A DNA stretch of 64,000 nucleotides, taken from assembly GCA_963727245.1 (NCBI GenBank), contig CAVSFO010000009.1:124001-188000 (forward strand). The letters run 5' to 3'. A model generated the notes under the pieces. It searched no databases, was not told where the DNA came from, and was given only the letters and a program-made list of their open reading frames with translations. Positions within the stretch are counted from its first letter, which is position 1. Every line of letters begins with the position of its first letter. The DNA comes from JBKQVT01 sp963727245 (lineage in GTDB: Bacteria; Planctomycetota; Planctomycetia; Pirellulales; Thermoguttaceae). Positions 1-8,023 of this stretch are shown here, piece after piece. The position numbers and the translations under genes are program-made.

Positions 1-393
1 AAGAACGACATCGAGTTTATTCTTATGCAGCGGAAGCCGGGCGGCTATCGGAACCCCTCGGTCGCCACCCGCGTGCTCAGCGTGATCGCCGAGGCGAACC
101 ACCGGCAGTGGTTTCAGCAGCTCTGGATGGGACTGCCCGGCGCATCGACCAAGGACCACCCGGCGCCGTTCCCCCTGGAACTGGCGGAGCGGCTGATTCG
201 CATGTTCAGTTTCGTCGGCGACACCGTGTTCGATCCCTTCATGGGCACGGCGACCACAAACACCGCCGCGTCAAAATGGGGCCGCAACAGCATCGGGATC
301 GAAATCGACGAGCACTATTTTCAATTCGCCCGAAGGCGGCTCGGCGAGCACACCCGCAGCCTGTTTGGGGCAGCGACTATCCAAACCGCGTAG
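1..393 (+). CDS. DNA methyltransferase, C-terminal part (truncated by window edge)
   Basis: The reading frame is already open at base 1, so only the last ~130 residues are present. They contain the SAM-binding motif I of amino-methyltransferases, DPFMGTATT, followed by the usual IGIE and Y..ARRRL segment. Motif I near the C-terminus means the catalytic S/NPPY part lies upstream, outside the window: the permuted beta-class order of m4C/m6A enzymes. The gene converges on a restriction-endonuclease-like gene and the two stop regions overlap by 17 bases, so a type II restriction-modification pair is the natural reading. Target base and site cannot be told from this piece. Confidence 0.85.
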   Translation, partial: KNDIEFILMQRKPGGYRNPSVATRVLSVIAEANHRQWFQQLWMGLPGASTKDHPAPFPLELAERLIRMFSFVGDTVFDPFMGTATTNTAASKWGRNSIGIEIDEHYFQFARRRLGEHTRSLFGAATIQTA

Positions 394-1135
394 CGTAGGC
401 ATGAGCAAGCCGGCTGATGAACGCGGCGTAGTGGTCGCGGTCGCCGGGTTGCGGCGCCGGAGGGCCGGTCCAGAGCGCGGCCGGACCTTGATTGTCACAG
501 TCGATGACAATCGTCGCGTACGCGTCGAACCCCACGCCGTCGGCATTCTCGCGGATCGGCAGGCCGCGAAGATGGGCAACCATTCGTTCAGCGGCGTGGG
601 GCTGCTTGTGCTGAGAGACGTGAAGGTGCCTACCCCTCTGACGAAGCGGGGAAACGAACGTGGCCGCGATGTTCACCACGGTAACGCCGGCGGCAATCGC
701 CTCCCGGTCGCCTTGATGAACGATTTCATGCGATGACCCGAGCTCATCGAAAATGCGGGGTTGCGACTTGCCGTGCTCGGTCATCACGGTCTTCGCCTCG
801 CACGAGACGAGGACGCGGTCGATCTCGCCACGTAAGATCGCCCCGCCGACGCGATCCCCAGGGCTGATGGCCTTGGGGCTACCGATAGCCAAATCCAGCG
901 TCTTCTTCTTGCCGTTGGGAAAGACGTGGCGGGCGTTGATTCCATAGACAACCGCGTCGGAAAGCGCTCGTTCTCGCAGTGCCGGACAGGCTTGGATCAA
1001 GTCCTCCAGGACGAACGTGCACAACGCGATCGAATGGGCGTCGCTACGCGGGTGGTAGCGATAAACCCATCCGTACCTCGGATCTTTGTGCTCGTGAGCG
1101 GTCACCCAGTCCACGAGCTGTTCAGGTGCACTCAT
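377..1135 (-). CDS. Putative type II restriction endonuclease, PD-(D/E)XK fold
   Basis: A 252-residue protein. The catalytic signature of the PD-(D/E)XK superfamily is visible: Asp81 in the strand TLDLAIG and Glu113-x-Lys115 in VLVSCEAK, followed by a helix with a conserved-looking Glu. It lies tail-to-tail with the partial methyltransferase, overlapping it by 17 bases, which supports a restriction-modification role; the sequence itself gives no recognition site. The start chosen is the ATG at 1135 (MSAPEQL); the frame stays open to 1210, so a longer form is possible, but the extra residues look like non-coding translation. I do not recognise a named family. An alternative is another PD-(D/E)XK nuclease unrelated to restriction. 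Confidence 0.7.
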   Translation of the reverse strand: MSAPEQLVDWVTAHEHKDPRYGWVYRYHPRSDAHSIALCTFVLEDLIQACPALRERALSDAVVYGINARHVFPNGKKKTLDLAIGSPKAISPGDRVGGAILRGEIDRVLVSCEAKTVMTEHGKSQPRIFDELGSSHEIVHQGDREAIAAGVTVVNIAATFVSPLRQRGRHLHVSQHKQPHAAERMVAHLRGLPIRENADGVGFDAYATIVIDCDNQGPAALWTGPPAPQPGDRDHYAAFISRLAHAYATRFG

Positions 1136-1352
1136 GGCGCCTTTTCCGGGCTGGTCAGCTTCGTAAGGCGGAATGGTCCACAAATTGCGGAATCTGGTCA
1201 AGATCAGCAATCAGCCGCCAGACCTGCCCAACGGGCTCCCCGACCCCCCAATGCCCCAAGTTTGAAATAATCTGGCCTGGACAGCGGCGGAAAAATCAGT
1301 AACCTATGGGTCCCCTCTAGTCTCGCCTTTCGGGTGGAAAGGAGTCCGCCGC

Positions 1353-2003
1353 ATGAAGTGGCTGCCACTAACCCTACTGGCCATCTTCGCGATCGGCTGC
1401 TGCTGTCAGACTCCGGGCCAACCGGCCGTCGATCCGTTCGCCGGCCACATGACCGTCCAGCCCCCGCCCACCGGCGCAATCGGCCAGCAGCAATACTACC
1501 AGGCACCGCCACCGAATCAAAACTACCAGGGGCCACCGCCGAACCAAAACTATCAGGGGCCGCCGCCGGGCAACCAATACTACCAGACCCCGCCGGGCGG
1601 TCCCGGGCAGTTGCAGCCGATTCCGCAGACGCCCAACAATCCGTCGTACCAGTATCAGCAGACTTCGCCGCCGGGCAACTCGCCGCTGCAACCGATTCCT
1701 GGGACGCCCAGCGGCCCGATGCCGGGCCCCGGCGGCGCCGCCGATGGGAACAGTCCTCGCCCGGGTACGCCGGCCTCCTGGGCCGGCCAGACCCGCACGG
1801 CGCCGGGCGACGTGATCACCATTCCCGCCTCCCAGAGCCGCGAGCCGTTGGGTATTACGCCTGGTCCCGCCGAAGAGGAACCGGCCGCCGCGCCCTCGGC
1901 CGGGCGACCGACGGTTTCAGCCGCCGGCCCGCGGTCGCCAGGCCCGGCCGACCGCCCCTGCGACATCGCGGACCTGCCCGTCGCCGTGTCGGCTCAAGAG
2001 TAA
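1353..2003 (+). CDS. Proline/glutamine/tyrosine-rich lipoprotein, function unknown
   Basis: A 216-residue protein with a typical lipoprotein signal: MKW, a hydrophobic stretch, then a lipobox IFAIGC with the lipidated Cys at about residue 16. The rest is low complexity, rich in Pro, Gln, Tyr and Gly, with short near-repeats of the form YQGPPPNQN between residues 45 and 85. A strong ribosome binding site (GGAAAGGAG) sits eight bases before the ATG. No enzymatic domain is visible. It is probably an envelope-anchored disordered protein; the function is not known. The C-terminal third is Ala/Pro-rich and could be affected by a frame error. Confidence 0.75.
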   Translation: MKWLPLTLLAIFAIGCCCQTPGQPAVDPFAGHMTVQPPPTGAIGQQQYYQAPPPNQNYQGPPPNQNYQGPPPGNQYYQTPPGGPGQLQPIPQTPNNPSYQYQQTSPPGNSPLQPIPGTPSGPMPGPGGAADGNSPRPGTPASWAGQTRTAPGDVITIPASQSREPLGITPGPAEEEPAAAPSAGRPTVSAAGPRSPGPADRPCDIADLPVAVSAQE

Positions 2004-2110
2004 ACGCATGGCGGCGGCCGCTGCGAGATCGCGGACCTGTCTTCCTTGGACGCGGGCGGTTGCCCCGAGCGGACTGCGGGTTTACGCCGTATAATTGGGT
2101 TGAGCACGTG

Positions 2111-2213
2111 TAGGGTGGGTCGACGGGCACCGACGCGAAGCGTTGGTCGGCGAGCCCCACCACAATCCGCGAAAAACTGATGGTGGGGCTCGCTGCGCTC
2201 GACCCACCCTACA
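2111..2213. repeat. Long inverted repeat, TAGGGTGGGT family, copy 1
   Basis: The outer arms TAGGGTGGGTCGA and TCGACCCACCCTA are perfect inverted copies; inner arms CGAGCCCCACCA and TGGTGGGGCTCG continue the palindrome around a short centre. A second copy of the same design lies at 59120-59218. It fills most of the gap between the lipoprotein and the SecA-like gene. A perfect TATAAT lies just upstream (2090-2095), but without a good -35. Confidence 0.9.
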
Positions 2214-2279
2214 AATGTACGGCGCACCGCAATTATTGGTTGATCGGGCATCCTTCGCGTCTGGAGTGGAAGAGGCGGC

Positions 2280-4241
2280 GTGGACAGCATCTTTGGCATG
2301 ATTCAGGCCCAGTTTCCCCTCGTGGCCGCCGGCGCGGACCGCTGGCGGCTGCGGCGCTGGGCGGCGCTGGCGGCGAAGATTTCGGCCCGGGAGCCGGAAT
2401 TGCTCGCCCTGGGCGACCAGCAGCTCCGCAAGCGGAGCCTGTCGCTGCGCTATCGGGCCCGCAGCGGGCAACCCCTGGGCCGCTTGCTGGTCGAGGCCTA
2501 TGCCCTGGTGCGCGAAGCCGCCCGGCGGCACATCAACATGCGGCACTTCGACGTGCAGATCCTCGGCGGCATCGCCATGTTCTACCGCTCGCTGGTCGAG
2601 ATGCAGACCGGCGAAGGCAAGACGCTGGCGGCCACGCTGCCGATGTATCTTTACGCCCTCAACGGCAAGGGATGCCACCTGGCCACGGTGAACGACTACC
2701 TGGCCCGCCGCGACGCCCAATGGATGGGGCCCATTTACGAGGCCCTGGGTTTGACCGTGGGCGTGGTGGAGACGCCGATGGGGCAGCCGCAGCGTCGCAA
2801 GGCCTACGCCTGCGACGTGACCTACGGGACGGCGAAGGAGTTCGGCTTCGATTTTCTCCGCGACCGCCTGCTGTTGCGGCGGATCAGCGAAGGCCAGGCC
2901 GACTTTCTCGGCGGCATGGTCGGCCAGGGGCGCGACGGCGGCGGCGAAGGTGAAAAGCCCGTGCAGGGGCCCCCCTATTTCGCCCTGGTGGACGAGGCCG
3001 ACAGCATCTTGATCGACGAGGCCCGCACGCCCTTGATCATCAGTGCCCTGCCCACGGAAGAGCAGCGGCTGGCCGTCGACTGCCACAAGTGGAGTCGCGT
3101 CGGTGACGGACCATTTCGTCGAGGACGACGACTACGAGTACGACCATGAGAAGAAGACCGCCGAGCTGACCCGCGAGGGCCGGCAGAAGGTCCGCTCGCT
3201 GGCCAAACCGGAGGCCATGGACGCCGTCGGCATGGTCAACATCTACCGTTACATCGAGCAGGCGATCATGTGTGATCGCGAGTACACGCGGGACCGGCAG
3301 TTCGTCATCCGCGACGACGAAGTGGTCATCGTGGACGAGTTTACCGGCCGGCTGGCCGAAGGCCGCAAGTGGCGCGAGGGCGTCCACCAGGCGGTCGAGG
3401 CCAAGGAGGGGGTCGAGGTCACCGTGGCCACCGGGCAGGCGGCGCGGATCACCGTCCAGGACTTCTTCCTCCGCTACGAGAACTTGGCCGGCATGACGGG
3501 CACCGCCATGGATTCGGCCCGCGAGCTGCGCAAAATCTATCGCTGCCACGTCCTGCCCATCCCCACCAACCGGCCGGCCATCCGGCAGCGGCTGCGGACC
3601 CAGGTCTTCGGCACGGCGGACGCCAAATGGGCCGCCGTCGTCGACGAGATCTGCCAGCTCCATGCCAAGGGGCGGCCGGTGCTGGTCGGCACCCGCTCCA
3701 TCGACAAGTCGGAGCACCTTTCCACGCTGCTGATCGCCCGCGGGATCGAGCACTCGGTCCTCAACGCCCACCACCTCGCGGCCGAGGCGGACATTATCGC
3801 CGGGGCGGGCCAGGGCGGCCGGGTGACCGTCTCCACCAACATGGCCGGCCGCGGCACGGACATCAAGCTCGGCGAGGGCATCGCCCAGTTGGGCGGCCTG
3901 CACGTCATCTGCACCGAAATGCACGACGCCGCCCGCATCGACCGCCAATTGGCCGGCCGCTGCGGCCGCCAGGGCGATCCCGGCACCTGGCGCCAGTACC
4001 TGGGCTTGGACGACGACCTGCTGCTGGCCGGACTGGGCCCGAAAAAGGCCGATCGGCTGGAAGCATTGGGGCAGCGGCCCGGGTCGTTCGACCGCCTGGC
4101 CGGCCGCTTCCTCCGGCGCAGCGGAAGGTGGAACGCCGCCATTACCGCGACCGCCGCGCGCTGATGTACTTCGAAAAGGAGCGGAAGAAGATGCAGCGGC
4201 AGATGGGGCAGGACCCGTATCTGGACACCCCGGGCACGTGA
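2280..4241 (+). CDS. secA: Short SecA-like translocase ATPase (two frame breaks)
   Basis: About 650 residues when three frames are joined (breaks near 3100 and near 4115). Motifs of SecA in order: MRHFDVQ..GGIAMF, Walker A TGEGKT, TVNDYLARRDAQWM, DEADSILIDEARTPLIIS, VDEFTGRLAEGRKW, MTGTA, STNMAGRGTDIKLG and AGRCGRQGDPG. SecA drives preprotein export through SecYEG using ATP. The protein stops shortly after the conserved R..YRDRRALMYFEKER helix, so most of the helical wing domain and the zinc-binding C-terminal tail of a canonical ~850-900 residue SecA are absent. It is therefore likely a short paralogue rather than the main SecA. The GTG start follows a purine-rich stretch. The frame breaks lie in well-conserved sequence and are probably sequencing indels. 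Confidence 0.85.
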
Positions 4242-4244
4242 CGG

Positions 4245-4541
4245 CTATCGCCGCCCCAGCCGCGGCTTCAACAGCGCCAGCACGATCAGCACGGGAATCG
4301 CCAAAATCACTAGCTTCGGCCGCACCAGCACGATCACCAGCGCGACCGGCAGCGCGACCAACAGCCAGCCGCTCAGACGACGGAAGTCCGGATAGGCCAG
4401 CCACCAGACCGCCAGCAGCGCGCCCATGCGCCAGGCCGTGGCCTCCAGCAGCGGCGAATATCCCCCCGCCGGCCAAAGCCACAACGCTATCGCCCCCAGG
4501 AAGGAAGCCGTCGCAAGGATGCCGAGAATATGGCGGCGCAT
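4245..4541 (-). CDS. Small membrane protein, last gene of the long minus-strand cluster
   Basis: A 98-residue protein, almost all hydrophobic: helix ILGILATASFLGAIALWLW, then AWRMGALLAVWWLAY, then a long Val/Ile/Leu segment near the C-terminus, giving three or four predicted membrane spans. It begins with MRRH and ends with the basic tail KPRLGRR. It converges on the SecA-like gene with three bases between stops. It follows the pseudo-HtrA gene on the same strand, separated by a degenerate repeat. The start is the first ATG after that repeat. No family is recognised. Confidence 0.6.
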   Translation of the reverse strand: MRRHILGILATASFLGAIALWLWPAGGYSPLLEATAWRMGALLAVWWLAYPDFRRLSGWLLVALPVALVIVLVRPKLVILAIPVLIVLALLKPRLGRR

Positions 4542-4588
4542 GAGGGTCTTCGCAAGTGGGGTTTTGCAACCTGCCGGTTCAAGATCGC

Positions 4589-4643
4589 CCTCACCCCCCG
4601 GGCACCACGAAGTGGTCGTCTCCCGGAGGGAGAGGGGCCGGGG
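4589..4643. repeat. Degenerate CCCTCACCC/CTCTCCC repeat
   Basis: The CCCTCACCCCCCGGG half and the CTCCCGGAGGGAGAGGGGC half match the same family found complete at 7851, 14019 and 61273. It lies between two minus-strand genes of the cluster. Confidence 0.7.
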
Positions 4644-4657
4644 ACAGCGGCCAATCA

Positions 4658-6722
4658 TCAGAGTCGATCCAGCATGTCGATCCAGCGGACCAGCTCGGCC
4701 AACTCGTCGCTGCTCAGATCGCGCGGCCGAGCGCCCAGGCTCTTAAGGGTGACGGGGATCTTCTTGGTCCGCAACTGGGCAATGAGCCGGGTGGTGGCGG
4801 CCGCCTGCGGAGACTTCTCGGCGGCGGCCACGTACATGGCCAGCCGCCGCAGCGGGTCGTTCTCGGGCGGCTGGCCCATCGGCGCGGCGTCGATCACGGC
4901 GGCGGCGGCGACCAGCGGGGTTTGAAAGGCCAGCAGGCAGGCCAGCGTGCCACCGCTTTCCCGGCCGCAAACCACCACCCGCGCCGCGTCAACCTGGTAG
5001 GTCGTGCGGACCTGTTGAATCAAGTTGGCCACCAGGGGAAGCTCGTCCGCTTTCCAGCCGGTCGGGTCGCCGGCGCTGGGGACGGCGAGGATCAGGTCGT
5101 AGCGGTCGCAGAGCGGCTTCCACTGCGCCAGCATTTCCTTGCGGTCCAGGACCGCCCGGCCGTGCAGCCAGACCACCAGGCCGTGCGGCACGGCCGCATC
5201 GTAGCCCTCCGGCACGTAGGCCCAAATGGGGTTCTTGAATTCGGCCACCTGCAGCGGCACCACGCCCAGCTTGACCGCCTTGGCCTCGCCGGCCTTGGCA
5301 ACAACGGCCTTGACGGGGCCGGCCTTGACGGGGCCGGCCTTGGCAGGGGTGGGCTTGGCAGGGGTGGGCTTGGCCTCGCCGGGCTTGAGCGGGGGATGGG
5401 CGGGGGGCAATTCGGCGGGCGGGAGCCCCTCGGGGAGCCGATCGAGCGTGATCTTGAGCGTGTGGTTCTTGCCGGCATGGCGGAACTGAATCTCCGTCTC
5501 CTGGCCCGCTTCCCAGGCGAGCATCTGCGCCAACACTTCGCCGCGATCGGCGACGCGCTGGCCGGCGAATTTCCGCAGCAGGTCGCCGGCGACGATCCCG
5601 GCCCGCGCGGCCGGGCTCTGCGGATACACGTAGCGGACCTTCACGCCGGAGTCCTCGCCGCTGCGCAGCGGCAGGATCCCCAACAGCGGATGTTGATAGG
5701 GGGGCAGCTTCTCGACCAGTTGCAGCTCGGCCTGGATGCGATCCTTGCCGCGGAGCACCACGACGACGACCTTGTCGCCCGCATAACGGCGGCTGAATTC
5801 TTCCGTCAGCTCGGCCAGGCGGGAGACTTTGCGGCCGCCGATCTCGACGACCTGGTCGCCGGCGCGGAAGCCCGCCTTGGCCGCCGGCGAATTGGCACGG
5901 CACGTGGCGATGGTGGTGCCGCCGCTGCACATGTCGCGGGACTGCAAGGCGAAGCCGGCCTTTCCCGGGTAGAGGTCGTGGCCCTTTTCCAGTTGCGGAA
6001 GCAGGGTCTTCGCGATGTACTCGGCCGGCACGGCGAAGCCAATGCCCGAATCGTACCATTCGTAGCCGGCCAGCTCGTCGGCCGACTGCGGCGAGAGGGG
6101 GACGATCACGCCCAGCACGCGACCGCGGATATCGACCAACGGGCCGCCGTAGTTGTTGGGCGACAAGGCGGCGTCGGTCTGGATGGCCTTGCCCCAGACG
6201 CGTCCGATGGCGCTGAGGATGCCCACGGACATGTTGGGCTGATCGGGCTGGAAGGTCCGCCCCACGCCGATGCACCATTGGCCGACGCGGAAGTCGGCCT
6301 CGGGGGCGATCTCCGGCGCCGGCAACGGATGGTCGACCTCGATCTTCAGCAGCACGAGCATGCGGTTGTGATCGGTGGCCACCAACTTGGCCGACTTGGG
6401 CGTGCCGTCGGGCAGCCGCACCAGGATGGACGCCGGCTTGTTCACGAAGTTGAAGGCGCTGGAGACGATGTAGCCGCGCGAATCGACCACCAGCCCGGTG
6501 GTCGCCCCGGTGCCGAAGAGCACGTTATGGACCCGCTCCAGGCCGCCCACCGTCTGGATGCCGACCACGCAGGGGGCGATGCGGGCGACGGCGGCGGCCA
6601 TCGCCTTCTGCTGCAAGCGCGTCGAGATCGTCCTCGGCCGCCGCCGGCGCCGCGACGGCGAAAATCATGGCCGCGGCCAGGACCAGGGCCCCGGCCGCGC
6701 TACCGCTTCTGTGCTTCGTCAT
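4658..6722 (-). CDS. HtrA-like pseudoprotease with two PDZ domains fused to an alpha/beta-hydrolase-like domain
   Basis: About 687 residues when one frame break near 6615 is joined. A signal peptide (MTKHRSGS, hydrophobic core, AAPAAAE) starts at the ATG at 6722. Next comes an HtrA/trypsin fold in which all three catalytic positions are replaced: the usual TNNHVV region reads SSAFNFV, the Asp position in the LLKI strand is Met, and GNSGG is NNYGG. Two PDZ domains follow (PAAKAGFRAGD and PAARAGIVAGD cores), then a Lys/Ala/Pro linker with repeated AKAGPVKAG units, then a hydrolase-like domain (VVWLHGR oxyanion region; nucleophile elbow GRESG, where the usual Ser is Glu). Both domains thus look inactive, suggesting a binding or scaffold role in the periplasm or envelope. 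It follows the second HtrA-like gene by 11 bases. Confidence 0.8.
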
Positions 6723-6733
6723 AGGTGGACCAT

Positions 6734-7844
6734 CTACGGTTTCGGGGACTCTTCTTCGGGCGGTTCCAACACCACGTCGATCAACTCCTGCCCGCGGAGC
6801 ACGGTCAGGTGGACCCGGTCGTCGCGGTCGATAAACTCCAACTCGCTCCGCAACGCCTTGCACGACTGGGCGAGGCGGTCGCCGACCAGCAGGATCAGGT
6901 CGTCGGGACGGATGCCGACCTGGGCGGCCGGCGAGCCCGCACGCACCTCGTCCACGTAAGCCGGCGTCCGCTCCAGCATGTCGGGCACCAGCACGATTCC
7001 CAGCCGGGCCAGGTCCATGGGGTGGTCGGGTTTCTTGTCCGGCCCCTTCTCCGCCTGGGCCACCGTCTTCCCCTGGCAAATCGTCTCCACCGACTTGCGC
7101 AACTGGTCGATGGGCAGGGCGTAGTTCAGCCAGGTGTTGTTGAGGCTGTTGCGGAGTTCCCGCCCCAGCATGGCCGCCAGTTGGCCGCGCCGCGTCACCA
7201 GGCGCCGCCGGCGGCGCCGGGGTTGTTGGTCACCAGGTCCAGCACGTACACCGGACCGTGGTAGGGACTCTCGAACACGCCGCGGCGGGCGTCCAGCCGC
7301 GTGACGATGGAAACGGTGCCGTGCTGCACGCTGGCCGGCTCGTCGCCGGTCGCCACCCCGAAGCAGTTGCTCAGCGCCAGCACGCGGGCGCCGGCGGAGA
7401 CGGCCACCGCGTCGCGGAGCTCGAAGTGCGGCAGGCCGGCGGACTCGATTTTCAACACCGCCACGTCCAGCGCCGGATCGGCGCCGAGAAGCTTGGCCTC
7501 GAACTTCCGCCCGTCGGACAGCGTGACCGAAAGGTAGTCGGTGTCCAGCGCGTGGCTGAGGACGGTGAGGATGTGGCCCTGGGCCGAAATGAGCATGCCG
7601 CTTTGATACCCCTCCAGGCTGCGCAGCCCGCCGGCCCCGTAAATCTTGACCATCTTCGGCTGGGTCTGGTCGATCGTGTCGCGGGCCGTCGCGTCGCCGG
7701 GCGCCGCGGCGCGGGCGGCAGCGGCCGCCAGCGCGGCGAGATGGCCGCCAGCGCCAGACGGCGGAAACCACGCGCAGGGCGCCGCCGGCGCGCGTCGCGC
7801 ACGGCAGCCTCGGCGGCGCCGAACGAATGGCTGGGCCTTCCCAA
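6734..7844 (-). CDS. HtrA-like pseudoprotease with PDZ domain (Ser to Ala)
   Basis: About 370 residues joined across two frame breaks (near 7735 in the signal region and near 7200). Trypsin-like fold: SGMLISAQGHILTVLSHALD, with a His close to the expected place, and DPALDVAVLKIE with the Asp kept; the GNSGG Ser motif reads PGAAGG, so the nucleophile is Ala. A single PDZ domain ends the protein (AGSPAAQVGIRPDDLILLVG). The likely product is secreted and proteolytically dead. The break near 7200 is explained by one missing C in GCCCTG. The start is uncertain: a TTG at 7844 follows GGGGAGG closely, and a GTG near 7800 is another option. It lies between an active HtrA-like gene and a second pseudoprotease on the same strand. 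Confidence 0.72.
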
Positions 7845-7850
7845 ATTCCT

Positions 7851-7973
7851 CCCCTCTCTCTCCGGGAGAGGGGCCGGGGGTGAGGGCGAAGTGGTGGGGA
7901 TGCCTGATCCGGGTGGCCGACGCCTGCCGTACGTGCCCTCACCCTAGCCCTCTCCCGGAGGGAGAGGGGACCC
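7851..7973. repeat. Inverted pair of CCCTCACCC/CTCTCCC repeat
   Basis: CCCTCTCTCTCCGGGAGAGG with GGGGTGAGGGC on one side is mirrored by GCCCTCACCCTAGCCC and TCTCCCGGAGGGAGAGG on the other, about 50 bases apart. It occupies the gap between the active HtrA-like gene and the following pseudoprotease. Confidence 0.9.
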
Positions 7974-8023
7974 GCAGTCCGTGCCCGGCGAACGCCCAGA
8001 ATACTATCCGCTTGGTCGTTCAT

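Noticed and set aside
2090..2095. Perfect TATAAT upstream of the SecA-like gene
   Set aside because: The only -35-like TTGCCC is 24 bases away, too far; chance occurrence cannot be excluded.
4556..6724. Plus-strand open frame of 722 codons opposite the pseudoprotease
   Set aside because: It is an antisense shadow caused by high-GC codon use; its translation is low complexity with no motif, whereas the minus strand holds recognisable PDZ and protease sequence.
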